From: Anseranas semipalmata
Lineage: Eukaryota > Chordata > Aves > Anseriformes > Anseranatidae
Direction of reading: 5' to 3'
Length of the DNA stretch: 64,000 bases
Assembly (NCBI GenBank): GCA_013399115.1
Contig: VXAA01005282.1
Location: forward strand, 133,223 to 197,222
The stretch's first letter is position 1; each line of letters opens with the position of its first letter. The notes beneath the pieces were generated by a model. That model did not search any database, was not told the origin of the DNA, and saw only the letters and a program-made list of their open reading frames with translations. Positions 48,247-60,373 of the stretch are shown here, piece by piece. The position numbers and the translations under genes are program-made.

Positions 48247-50809
48247 TGGGAGAGCCAAAGGCAGCATAATAAGGCAGCAAGATAAGAAAAGCCCAACCCA
48301 TGTTTTTATTTCACTCAGTTTCTCACCTTATCATTATTCAGTAATGGTCATTTGTATTTTTATGTTCTTCACCAAGCCTTGCACTTGCAGCCATGTCAGG
48401 CCACTTCCTTGGGAATTCGTTGTTAGCAAGTCACTAACCTGAAGGATGGTAATGGCTCCTTTACAGAAGTAGCAGTCTTGTCAGGACCTATTTAGGAGAC
48501 TCTTTAGTTCATGGTTCATTAACCTGATAAAACGAAGAAGCCATTATAGTTTAATGGACCAAGACAGAGCTCCCATACAAGAAGTAAAGGCTTTGTACTA
48601 AACATGATGAAGGGACGTTTTCTATTTCTGGACACATACTACAAACTTGATTTTAAATATATTTTCAGAGACAAGGCAGCATTGACCAAAAGTAGTTTTA
48701 AAATAATAAATATTCCATAGTGTCTTCATCAGATGGTTCTCCTAAGATTTGCCAAAATATTATTCTTAGTCAAAAGAAACACAAACAAATGAAATGTTTG
48801 CAATGCTTGCAGATAATCTCATATGAAGCGATTGCCCAAAAGGTATCTAAGACTTAAGAATATTTCACACAGTAAATCTACTTTACATTAAATCATGAAA
48901 GTTAAACAGTAGCTTAGTAGGACAAATCCAAAGCAAAGGTATTTTTGTTACTATGTTAGTGTATTTAGCAGAACTGACAATGGATAGCACTGGATTCTGC
49001 TCTATTTCTGCCTCTGCCATCAAAAGTCAACATACACCTCAGTATTCATCTGTACTTCGGATGAATCTTCACTGAAAGTATCACTACCTCTCCTTTACAA
49101 AGTACTCTGACATATCCATTCATTTGCATGGGCAAATGCTTACCGCTGTGCACGCCCCAAAGAAGAAGCAACTGCCCTGAATTCCTAGCAGCACACTCCC
49201 CTGCTTCTTCCCCTGCTTCTGCTCTGGATCCTTCCTCCCTGGCAGCACGTCATTTCCTACACTTTTGGGAAAAGTCAGAGGATAGTGCAACTCTGTGGTG
49301 ACCTGATGATCAGTTATTTCGCACGGAAAGTAAGTGATAAGTAAGAGCCCCAAGCCCATCTTTATTCAATTAGGAAGACAAGCACTGAAGCTTTCTGCTG
49401 GGCTGCACCCTGTTACAGCCTGAGCTGGAAGAGGGAAAAGGAACAGCTATTTAGATGTTTGGCCAATAAAGCACATTGTGAAACCTGGCTACTCCTACAG
49501 CCCCCGCACTCAAGCTTGAAAGAGTTCCTCATATCATTGAGCCTTCATAAAAGCTGAAGGTACTCAGCAGTTTCCAAATGTTTCACTGCCTCATTGGAGC
49601 TTGTTCCTTGTCCCTGAAAAGGCACACAAAGCCTTTTAAATCAATAGCAGAAAATTAGCTTTTTTTTGTATAATGAGCAAGTTATGTCCTGATATCAGAC
49701 TAAAAGAGCACACAAAAACCAGCTCCCCTCCTCTAAAAAAAAAAAAAAAAAATCTTTATTCTTAGTAGTTTAATAGAGTGACAAATTGCTATGGTATAGA
49801 GAATGTCAGGGAAAGACAAGACATCTACTTTCACATATTTCAGCAATATTCAAACTATGCCAGCACTAACAATGATATACTTCAATCACAAGAAGCCGTA
49901 CTAAAGCTTCATTTTCAAAAGCTACAACTGCTATGAAGACATGATTATAAAATTGCTTTATTTCTTATCCATTATATTACCACCACCAAATAAAATATTT
50001 CAAAAAATATCCAGACTGTTCAAGGAGAAGTCTTGAACTAACATCACTGTCAGCACTGTTTGGAGGGGGAAGACAAACAAGTACAAACTCAGAATTTTAG
50101 GTAAAAATCACCCTTACATAAATTTTACTAATCAAAATCTACTAAGATTCCTACTTTACCAATCTACCAAAGTTTCTGCTGAATTTTATTTAGATGCAGA
50201 GTTCACGTCTTGTCCTTAAAAGCTATAAAATATTAAAGTGTTCTGTAAAATGACTACATTAGGTTTCCTGAGAGAACTGCAAAAGGTACAGTTTTTCAGT
50301 TGTCACACAATTCTTAGCACTATTTGCTTGGTGCTTAAAACACTCAAGATATTCCAGGAAGAAGTTCCCTCTATGGATGTCATACAAAACTCACTAACTA
50401 CATAACTAACTTGGCCACATTTCAGCAGAAACCATATAACTAAATTAAAAGTAATCCTCAAGAACTGCAATGGAAATGCAAGAGTAAGTTTTAAAGAGAA
50501 AAATAGTGTCCCCTACAGAAACTCTCACCATTCACATTTTGTGCTGTGTTACAGTCTTGCTATTTTTTCCTTGGAACAATAATTGTTTACCTTGTTTCAT
50601 CCATTTCTATTGTCTGCACTGATTACTAGAATCACATTTCTAGGGTAAACAAGGTGAAAAAAAAGCCTCTTTCCCACTGTCCCATTTTCTGTCAGGAAGG
50701 TTTGAAGCAAAGTAGGCCTCCCAATAAGTTTTCTAATCCAGATAAGTAGGGCTAAGATATCTGACAGCTGTTTCACGCTCTTCATCATCATCTGAAACAA
50801 TCAGTACGC
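48247..50809. other. Intergenic, no gene seen
   Basis: AT-rich DNA with an A-run at 49735-49752. No exon or repeat family recognised. Confidence 0.5.
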
Positions 50810-51060
50810 ATTAGAGAGTACTTTTCCCTTTACAAAGGTGATAATTAGATAACAAGCTGAGATTAAAGTAATTACAGTTAGACAGCTGGCAAGGCAGCAC
50901 AGTCATGTTGAAATATTGTTGATACTTCAGCATCTGGTTCTAATAACAGCACAGGCTAAAAGATTTTACATTAATTACAGCACATAATTTAATATAAACA
51001 TATTTAATTACAATTGATGAGCGATAAACTGTTCAAGAATGACTTAACCCCTTACACATG
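50810..51060. promoter_or_regulatory. Candidate conserved non-coding regulatory block
   Basis: Contains gtgataattagataac (50839), agtaattacag (50866), cattaattacagc (50970), taatttaatataaacatatt and taattacaattgatgagcg (51006), giving many TAAT/ATTA cores in about 200 bp of unique sequence. Enhancer-like by motif content only. Confidence 0.35.
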
Positions 51061-54000
51061 TCAAAATGATTGGAACTTCATATATCTCTTTCCACTCTAG
51101 GCACAAGCTGCAGTCAGTATGAAAGGTTAGGAATCTCCATTTTTAAGAAAAGGTTCTACCTGGCAAGGTGAATTTTTGATATGTTATTTAAATCTCATTA
51201 AAAACATGTTAAAACTGATAGCATACTACAGCATTCAGGACCAGCTCCGGTAAGACATTTAGGCAGAATTGCAGCTAAGCCTAAAATTGCTATCTCAAAA
51301 ATTCCATTGCAGTTGCCACCCAACCCTGAGGCACCTACAGCTCCCTGGGGCCTGTAAAGTTTTCCCAAGGATGCTCTCAATTACTCTGATCTTATCAAAG
51401 CCCAGCAACACAGAGCCTAGGCTTCCTCCTAAACCACGTTGGGATCTGGGTGCAAGAGCCTTCTCCAAAGGTGCAAGGACCAGCACATGCATTTGCGACA
51501 GTCATCAGGTAAGATGCCAAACTGTCTTCACAGGAATATTTTCATGTTTGCATCTGACAAAGCCAAAGTTTTCTGTCTGACCAGCACTTAAGTAACTTAT
51601 TAAAAAAATCTTCTGATATCTAAAGCTATTTCAGGTGAAATGATTAAAAAAAAAAAAAGACAAGAGGCTGGGTATGCTGTGATCCTGAAGACAGCACATG
51701 ATAAGTAGTACAAATTTGAGAAGTGGGTGTTGATTCTGATGGCAAACCCATTACTGTACATAACCCATTATACCCAGCATATTAACATTGGCTTCCCTGA
51801 AGAAATAAAGTCAAAGATGAAATTAAGATGACCTTAAAAGACAGCATATGCCCTCTACTATAATTTGGATGAGTATTTTTTCACTTTATTTCTACCCCCC
51901 CACACTTCCTGGTGTTTTAGGAAAGATGCAGAAAAACCAGGCCTAAAGCTAAGATGCAGACAAGCACAATTCTCTTTCCCAGACCAACCATCTTTACGAT
52001 TATACAGAGAACATAGGACACTTCTGTGGCACACCCTACCTAGCGCTGACCCTTGGCACCCGTCGTGCACAGCCGACATGGTGTTTAAACAGCTTAGTTA
52101 GCGCAGTATGCCCATCCAGCTGTAGCATTTCTGGCAAGGCTGCAAAGCCATCTTCTTATGAGCCTGCTCCCAGGTCTCGCCAGTTCCCACCCAAAATAAG
52201 GTAGGCATCTAGCATATCAGTTATTATGCGCAGGGCTACTGGGGCAGGGGAGGTGTAAAGGAAGGAAAGAATTAAAAAACAGACAAGATCCTGTGAGGTT
52301 GTATCAAAACAACAACAACAACATAGATACATTTAAACATTAAACTTGAGAGAATGCCAGGGAGGATTGTAGTCCCATAATTATAAGAATCATATGTCCC
52401 TTACAGGGACCAAGTCAGGAGAGAGAATGAACAGCTCTTGGAAACTGATGAGCACTGTCGATTTTTATTTAAGTATTTCTATACAGATCTAGTTCTTTCT
52501 TTTAAATAGTCTCAGATAAAGGCATTGGATTTCTTCAAAATAATCAATGTTCATCTCTTTGCTCCAACCTTCTTTAGTAACACATAATATATTCCACTTT
52601 CCTGGGTAATGATATATAGAAAAAATGCAACATTTCTCTGTGCTGTGGAGCAAACAGCTCCCTTTGCTGGGATGCTCAAAATAACAAGCCCTTTGGAACC
52701 ATTAGCCTAAAAACTGAGTAGGCTGCAATATAATTAATTCAGGAGAAATCATGAAGAGCTTAGTTTTCTACACACTTCTTTCCTTATTTTCTAATCATTC
52801 ATTTTAAATTTCTGGACAAATGAGTCATTCCACAGATATAGCCAAATGAAGTACAGTGAGTGCTACTTACCTGAAATCCTGTAATTAAAGAATAGTTATT
52901 CAGTTATTTTCCTTTTTATTTACTCTAATAAATTTAACTAACAGCCTCTTAACAATTTTAATCTGTCCAACAGATTTTTCCCATCACAAACACTTTCTGT
53001 GTTTCAACCAAAATCTCTATATCTACCCTCAATTTCTTATCACTATATGAATTTCTATGTTGTGTTATATCTGGAAGGTCAAAACTACTTAATTATTCTG
53101 TTGGACTTACAGCTTCTCCAACTACTTACTCTTCTGAGCTACAATCAACCAAAACCAAAGCCAAATTCCACTTGTGACATGCAGGTGAGGCCTAAACAAG
53201 CTTTCCTGCCATTACCACCAGTGTCCTCAGTGCACTTAGGGAAACAGAATATATGTTGTTGGTACACAGCAAGGACTTGACTCTGTGCAAATGCACCAGC
53301 CATTTCCCCAACAGCTGATAATTTGTACATAGCTTGCACAGCTAGTTTCTGGCAGCAATACTGCAGAAAGAAAGGGTGTTTCTTTAGCCTGAAGTGACTG
53401 ATGCAGAATATAGTTATTTTCCTCAGATTTTCTATTCGCCTCAGAAAATGATGTAAACCTCAGTCTTCTACATGTTTCCTGTAACAAGTAGGGGAAGCTC
53501 TGATGTTGTGCTGAAAGCGAGAAAGCATGCCAGAACTGACGTTATTCCACTTGAACATTGTCTCTCATCACTTAGAACCACGGTGGCCTTACCCCTAAAC
53601 TCAGGACAAAGCAAAGAGGCTGAAATACAGAGCTACGTTACTGCAAACCTAGGCTTGAGAAGGGAGACAGACAGTAACCAGGGCAGGAGGTGGAAAGATG
53701 GTGGGGAGGGAAGATGAGGGATTCGTATCTTTCAACCCTGGTGGTTACTCTCTTTAGCAACAAACCGCAGGTTACCTTTTCAGAAGAGGTTCAGTTCAAG
53801 AGAACCTTGTTTTTATTCACAAGGTCAGAAAAGTAGCTAAAAATCCACTTGCAGCTCAAGATCACTTATGTCACCTCATATTAGTCCCTGACCTTCCCAT
53901 TGGTGGCGGGGCAGGGCAGGAGGCGGCAGGTATCTGCACTATACTTCTCCTTGTGCTGCGCAGGCGCTTCAGCAGGCTCGGTTTTCTGAACACTAACATA

Positions 54001-54385
54001 TACACAGACACTGGGTGTGCTACGGTATTTCATTGGGGACGATCACTTGGGTAAAGGATGACGCATGAAAAATCCTCCATGCTATCTAGGCTTTACTTCC
54101 TGTACAATTTAATAACTGTATATGTGTCTTGGTTAACATTATCCCTGTTTTGATGTTGCTATACCACAGTACCTTGAAAAAAAATGTCTTAGGCAAACAA
54201 TTTTGCACAATAGTTAAAGAAACATATTTTACAACAGTGAGCCCCAAACAGGCTGTATATTCCTTTACATCAGTCCTACGCAGTTAGAAGCAAGAGCTGT
54301 TGACAGACCCTCTTGCAGGACACAAGAAGCCCTCTGCTCTGTAACGTGGGTCTTTGTAGCCCATGAGACATAAATAAATGTTACA
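51061..54385. other. Intergenic, no gene seen
   Basis: Contains a short (CAA)n tract at 52305-52322 and an A-run at 51646-51658. Open frames of 60-103 codons on both strands around 51200-51580 overlap one another and show no family resemblance. No exon was recognised. Confidence 0.45.
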
Positions 54386-54940
54386 TGTACTGGGTCTGGC
54401 TGGGACAGAGCTGATTTTCTTCATAGCAGCTCATGGCGCTGGGTTTTAGATCTGTGACCAAACCAATGTCGATAACACCCCAGTTTTTCAGCTATGGTTG
54501 AACAGTCCCTGCACAGCGCCAAGGCCACCTGTTCCCCACTCTGTCCCCACAGTGAATAGATTGCAGGGTGTGCAGGCTGGGAGGGGACACAACCAAGAGT
54601 ATGACCTGACCTAACCAAAGAGATATGCCATGCCACAAAACACCTCGCCCAGCAATAGAAATGGAGAGGAGGGGGTTTGAGGAGGTTACCATCTTTTGCT
54701 CAGGAACTGGCTGGGCATTGGCCTACCCATGGGAGGCGGTGAGTGATTGCCTTTGCCTCACTTGTTTTGTTTTCTTTCTCTTCTTCCACTTCTCTTGCCT
54801 TCATTGAATTATTATTATTTAAAAACTTAACACCCAGGTTTCTTGCTTTTACTCTTCTTCTCCTCTTCCCCTGTCCTGCTGCAGAGGGGAGTAAGCAAGT
54901 GGCTGTGCAGTGCTTTGTCACCTACCATGGTTAACCCACA
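54386..54940 (+). mobile_element. Solo LTR of an avian ERVL-type endogenous retrovirus
   Basis: About 555 bp matching the familiar avian LTR: it starts tgtactgggtctggctggga and continues through gattttcttcatagcagctc, gataacacc, gctgggaggggacacaacca, accaaagagatatgccatgc, a pyrimidine-rich 3' part with tttcttgcttttactcttc and gaggggagtaagcaagtggc, and ends ggttaacccaca. The boundaries are TG...CA. No second LTR, primer-binding site, gag, pol or env sequence adjoins it, so it is a solo LTR left by recombination. The segment that normally holds the TATA box seems deleted between about 54640 and 54650. I could not identify a clean target-site duplication. Confidence 0.85.
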
Positions 54941-57900
54941 GCAATACGAAAGCCAGCATTGCTCCATGGCCAATTCACCCACTCATCTCAGCGTTGGTTC
55001 CTATACCCTGAGTAAACACTGCCTGGCTTGTCTGCACTGGGGGCTGTATGCCACAGACACCTTTTTAATAATACCTAAACTACCCTGGATGCTTCTGTAT
55101 GAGTTATGAATGTAGTAAAAGATCCACCCTTGACTGTGATCATTCAAGGGCTTGCAGCAATACTTCAGCCAGTTCTAGCACGTGAACAATAAACTCTATA
55201 CAAAACATTTTGCTGCATCTCTTTCTGGGTTGTTTTTAAACCAAATTATTTAATAGACCCTGCTTAGACCATGGCCACACAGACAGCTGAGCTGGCACAA
55301 AGCAACTCTTACACTGGCAGACAGAGCAGGGGTAAAAAGCCAAGAAGTGGGAAGAGGAAAGAATGTCTTACACTGCAACCACTACAGAAATTATAACAGG
55401 GATGTCACACCACCAGAATACCATTTCATGGTACACTGGCATGGCAGCAAAGCAACCTGGAAAGTTTCTGTAAATGCTTGTTCCCATGCATGCAGAGCTG
55501 TTATCCCTTAAAGTGATGCCAATCCAGCTGTCTGTGGGGTCAGAGCACAAACCCACCACTAAAATGATTCACATTAGGAAAAAAAATGAGGCGAGTTGTT
55601 TGGAACAGGGATTGTTCTGGCTTATAGGTGGCAGCAGCATCGTTTGCCACACAACTGCGAGTCAAGAGCAACAGAGCAGTAGCAAAGAAATGAACCTCCA
55701 TCACCAAAGCAGCACTTCATGGACAGACCAGATCAGTCTGCTTGTGGATTCAACTCACTGTTTTAGCATCTTCAAACCCTGTCAGTGAAGTGTAACCTAC
55801 CACAGAAGTGCAAGACAGAGATACAATATTACACTGAAATCACCCATGTAAATAAATATACAAACTAATCCCTGTGGAGACGCACACATACCTGATCAGG
55901 TAATGGTTGATTATAATGTCAAAGTAGCTGTAATAGACAACATGGTACACATGCCCATATCGATCATTATCTCTCCATCTCATTTGTATTTTTATAAAGC
56001 AAGCACAGGGAGCATGCTGTCAAGAAAATCCTCAGTCCCTGATTTCACAGAGTAGCCTGATAACAGATGTTTCTGTGCATTCGTCCCAGAAATCACTGTC
56101 AAAGCTTCATGGTGTAAATCACATCAACACAATTCTATATTAAAATAAAAGAAAAAAAGAAAGATGTATTACCCTGGGCATCACACTGTTGGTAATTTAT
56201 GGAGAAATAATCATAGGCCTCAGCTACATAACTGATAAATATTTGTTGATGAAAGTCCTTCACAATATGTACAAAAACAAGGTTTAGGAACACATCTGTA
56301 TAATAATATAAAGCAACAAACCTGTCTTCTCACACTTCAGTCTGTACCGCTGTCAGAACAACCTGAAACCAGGAACACTGTCAGATGGTTTTAGGTTCAC
56401 ACCTCTAACGTGTATCAGCTTCCATGCAAAAGATTTTTGCATCCCTCTCTGCTTCCCACTCCCCCATACATGTCACCTGCACTCTGGCACTGTTCATCCC
56501 CGCTCATTCTGGCTGAGGAGGGACAATGTTTGTTTTGCCACCCATGTCTCATATCGCACGTGGGATAACAACTCATATAATGCACAAAATATAAATATAT
56601 AAACAGAAATAAGAAGGCCAAAGACTCAGCCTTGTATTTCCTCTTCCATATTCAGACTTTGTTTCCCCAATTTCCTCATGCCTTCCGTTCTGTTTTACTT
56701 CATGTCCCTCACCTACTGCTGTCTTCCATTCAACCACTTCATTATAGAGTATAGGCATACAGTACAAACCAGCACCCTGTTTTCCTCCTCGTCCTCCAAT
56801 CAAAACTGACAACCTCAGCCAAACAAAGAAAAAAAATAAAACCTGAAAACCACATCTGCTCCACAAAGCACTCCAGATGCAATGCCTACTGGCCGTGCTG
56901 CAATTGTTCTGTGCGACTGCTCATGCCTCTTTAGAGCTGACATGCTTCAGGGCAGAAATTCCTTTGTCTGGCACATTTACCTTTTGTCAAGCACAGTGTA
57001 CACTTTGAGGTGAACACAGGGCACTCAGTTTTGATGCGGGTTCAAAAAAAAAAAAAAAAAAGTCATACAAACCAGGTCATCAATAGAGATGAAAAGTAAA
57101 GGCCAGGCTCTGACCAATGAATTTAAAAGTGTCTTCACTGGAGAGATTCCAGATAGGCAATGACTATTTATATTCACTAAGTCCAACACAACTGAGGGAC
57201 AGGAGGTGACTTATAAGATTGGGGGGGGCGGGGGTGGATACAAAATATGAAGTTCAACTCTAGATCAGCACCTTGCAGTCCACAGTAATACTAGTGCACA
57301 GTCTCTTCATCAGGAGTTTGTTTTTTTGTTTTTTTGGTTTTTGTACAGAATACACAAGTAGTCAAGTTCATCTACAAGGACAGAAATTTCATTTCATTCT
57401 TTATCATTTAAAATAGATTTGGACTCCAGGTGGGATTTTAAGAGAGGCAATATTTAAAAATTAGCATATTTACCATAACCATTTTAAAGCAATTTACATC
57501 CATCATTTCTTCTTACAGGTTACATATACACTAATGTCCACCCATGTGGACACATCACAGTACTAAAGAAAGAAAAACTGCATGCGCCTGAAGAGTAGTA
57601 GGCAGTTTTGACAGACATATGTTGCAAGGGCAATGGGACTACTTAATAAAAAGTAGCTAAAAAGACTTGAGCTGATAGAAGCTGTTGGACTGTAGCGCTG
57701 CATGCTAGCACAGTTTGATCTTTTTCCTTCCATTAGAGGAAAAAACTGTTATGCGGCTCTCAAGTAACTAGAAATAGAGCCTGGGAAACAGATCCATGGC
57801 TTTGCTTTTTGCCTTTGCTGAGAGAATTATGTTCCACCTTTTAAAACAGAAATCTATCAAGAAAACAGAAGTTTCAGGAAGCTGTAAATATACATTTGCT

Positions 57901-60140
57901 TTGATAAATTTATTCACAAGCTGAAATAGTACATTTTAAAAATGTTTTCCGTTATTTAATTTAATGAAAAAGTATTCATCTTTTTGATAGGTGATAATTA
58001 ACCATTATTCTGTCATAAACAGAAAAGAAAGATGTACCTATGCAGCATTTAACTGAGCATTGTGTTAATCACACTGCAATGACTCAAAACACAAAACCAA
58101 AGCACTGAAGTTTCTTATATGAAGTGTTTCTTTTGCCAAGGAAAAGAGCCTGAACATCTCTGAAACTTAACTCATGATCACATAAATGAACCCTCAATTC
58201 AGTTTTACCAAATCCATTCTGATTCAGTCTCAAAGACAAATAAAAGCTGAGCAGTTGTCATGAAGACAGAGTTACATAATTTACACTGATATTCAATATT
58301 AAGGTTTAAAAACTTCTCTGCATCCTCAATTTTAAGAACTTAGGAGCAATCCCCCAAATATCCCGTGCTTTAAGTTAAACATTTAACAGCCATATATTTA
58401 TCTATCTCAGCAACTGACAGAGAGGCGGACAGACATGGAGCTCTGCAGAGCTGATACATTGCCATTAGAACGGTGAGAAACAGCAAAAAGGTTTCTCCAA
58501 AGTGCTCAGGAGGGTGCCAGAGCACACACTAGCTAACGTGCCTGCACATCAGCCTTCCCAATAGGACAAGTATTCAATTCAGCTTCTCAGAAATCAGTAA
58601 CTACACATTAACCATGATATGCACTACTTTCTTCAAAGTAGCAGCCAAGACTTCCCACTGATTAGCTAAGTCCAAGGGTAAGGTTCAAGAATCAAGTAAA
58701 ACATTTTACATATAGCATTTGTATTTAAATATAGTTGAAGTAGAAAATGTATGGGTTCAGATATACTATTTTAAGTAGTGTGAATTAAAATAAAGTTTAG
58801 GCATAAATATATTCCAGGTCCTCAATGCATACCTTTGAATTAAAATGATTTTTAAAATGCATTTCCCGCTTTTCACCAAGCACATGAATGCCATATACTT
58901 TTCATAATGGAAGAGAGGCTGTGAAGGACTTAAATACTGCACATAAATGTCTTTGAGTGGGTACACTGGCATAGCCGATCCTACGGAAATTTATGAATTA
59001 CTTTACAGGCCTTCCAGAGCCCAATAATGGCTCCAACTCAGCACAGTCATATGATTAATATAACAAATCCACTACTAGATTTTCCTTCCATCCTATTTAG
59101 AAAAAATATACAAGCCAATCTGACCCAGTTCAGTCTCGCTTGAAGCCTCCAGAGAATTATGCATAGATCTATAACATGAGAAAACTCATTTAAAAACAGA
59201 TTAACATGCAAATCTGGTTTGAGTTATTCAATTTACAGCATTTATATTTTTCCCCCAAAGTTGAGCAACACATAGACTGTGTTTACAGAAAAGGGCCTGC
59301 ATATCTGAAGTGTTACATCTCAGAGACAACTACTGTAACATTTTACATTTTCTTCAAATGAATGATAAATGAAAGTCAGACAAAAATGGTGGCAGATGGA
59401 TTTTTCCCTGAAGGTAATGCCTCATTAAATAAAAGAAACAAAAGAAAAAGGAATTTGTACTAAAGACCTCATTACAGAAGAAGAGGTAGTTTGGTCTACC
59501 TGGACACAACTCTATTGACTTCACCATCTTCAACATGCAGATTGCTGTCCAGTTAGATGCCATTAAAGGCAGCAGGAAATATTCGTTCAGCTGATATATG
59601 CAATACAAATGAATAAAGTCCCAAAAAGTGGAAAAGGTGATTAAAAAAAAAGAATCCAAAAAGATTATTTCTATTAGTCTGAATAAGACTCAGTCTTTAT
59701 AAGACAGTGCCTCCTCGGTCTGTATGAGACACTGAACAAGTTATACTAAGATTTTTGGTAACAAAAGGTTACAGAAAAGAGACAATTATCAACTACAGCA
59801 GTGTGAACATTCTTTCAGAAGTCATTTCTCCCCCAATGCAAAATGTCTATTTTTACACACACAAAAAATTTAAACTGTTCTTCCCCAGTCCGTTGCTTAC
59901 CATCACTCTTTCTACACCTTTAGTCCTGAAGCTGGGTTAGGACACTAAGATACCCACATCTGAACTCTGCTTGCACACTGTATACTTGATGAGTGAAACT
60001 GCAGAGACTGACAAAAAAACAGAAATCAGGACTGGTGAATCTAACACCAGAATCACAAAATTGATGCCTGTCCCCATCCAAAATCTTCTTCAGAAAAGGA
60101 ATCCTTCCTTACCCCTTCATGAACATGGTTAATTAGATGA
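54941..60140. other. Intergenic, no gene seen
   Basis: AT-rich DNA with an A-run at 57044-57061, a G-rich stretch at 57221-57236 and a T/G tract near 57318-57343. The segment 57420-57520 reads like a possible small conserved element. No exon was recognised. The open frames at 55474-55788 and 59354-59659 have no family resemblance. Confidence 0.45.
57221..57236. repeat. G-rich low-complexity tract
   Basis: Eight Gs, then C, then five Gs, then T and GG. Possible quadruplex-forming stretch. Confidence 0.7.
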
Positions 60141-60373
60141 CCCTGGATCACCTGAACTGTAGCCACATAGTGCTGAAAGACACTCTACATAAGCTGTGAA
60201 CACCTAAAGGCTTGCATGAGGTTAGCCCAGGTCAGCCAGCTGAAGCTGAGTTGGGGAAGGCCTTATGTAGAGTTCTGTGTCATCTTTGTCTTTCCTGGTG
60301 CTTGTTCTCACGTCTTCATGACGTGGGGGACTGTCTTTCAGCACTATGTGGCTACAGTTCAGGTGATCCAGGG
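60141..60373. repeat. Long imperfect inverted repeat (foldback), 42-bp perfect arms
   Basis: The 42 bases at 60141-60182 are the exact reverse complement of 60332-60373. The left arm continues without a break to 60193, and its bases 60182-60193 are again the exact reverse complement of 60262-60273. The right arm is therefore the left arm reversed but interrupted by 58 bases (60274-60331). The loop between the inner arms (60194-60261) is 68 bases. Identity outside the arms stops abruptly. This could be a young MITE-like foldback element, or a local inverted duplication made by replication template switching. The RNA of either strand would form a long hairpin. Confidence 0.9.

Noticed and set aside
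60141..60373. Considered a microRNA precursor call for the inverted repeat
   Set aside because: The arms are far longer and more perfect than a normal pre-miRNA and the loop is large; a foldback or inverted duplication is a better description.
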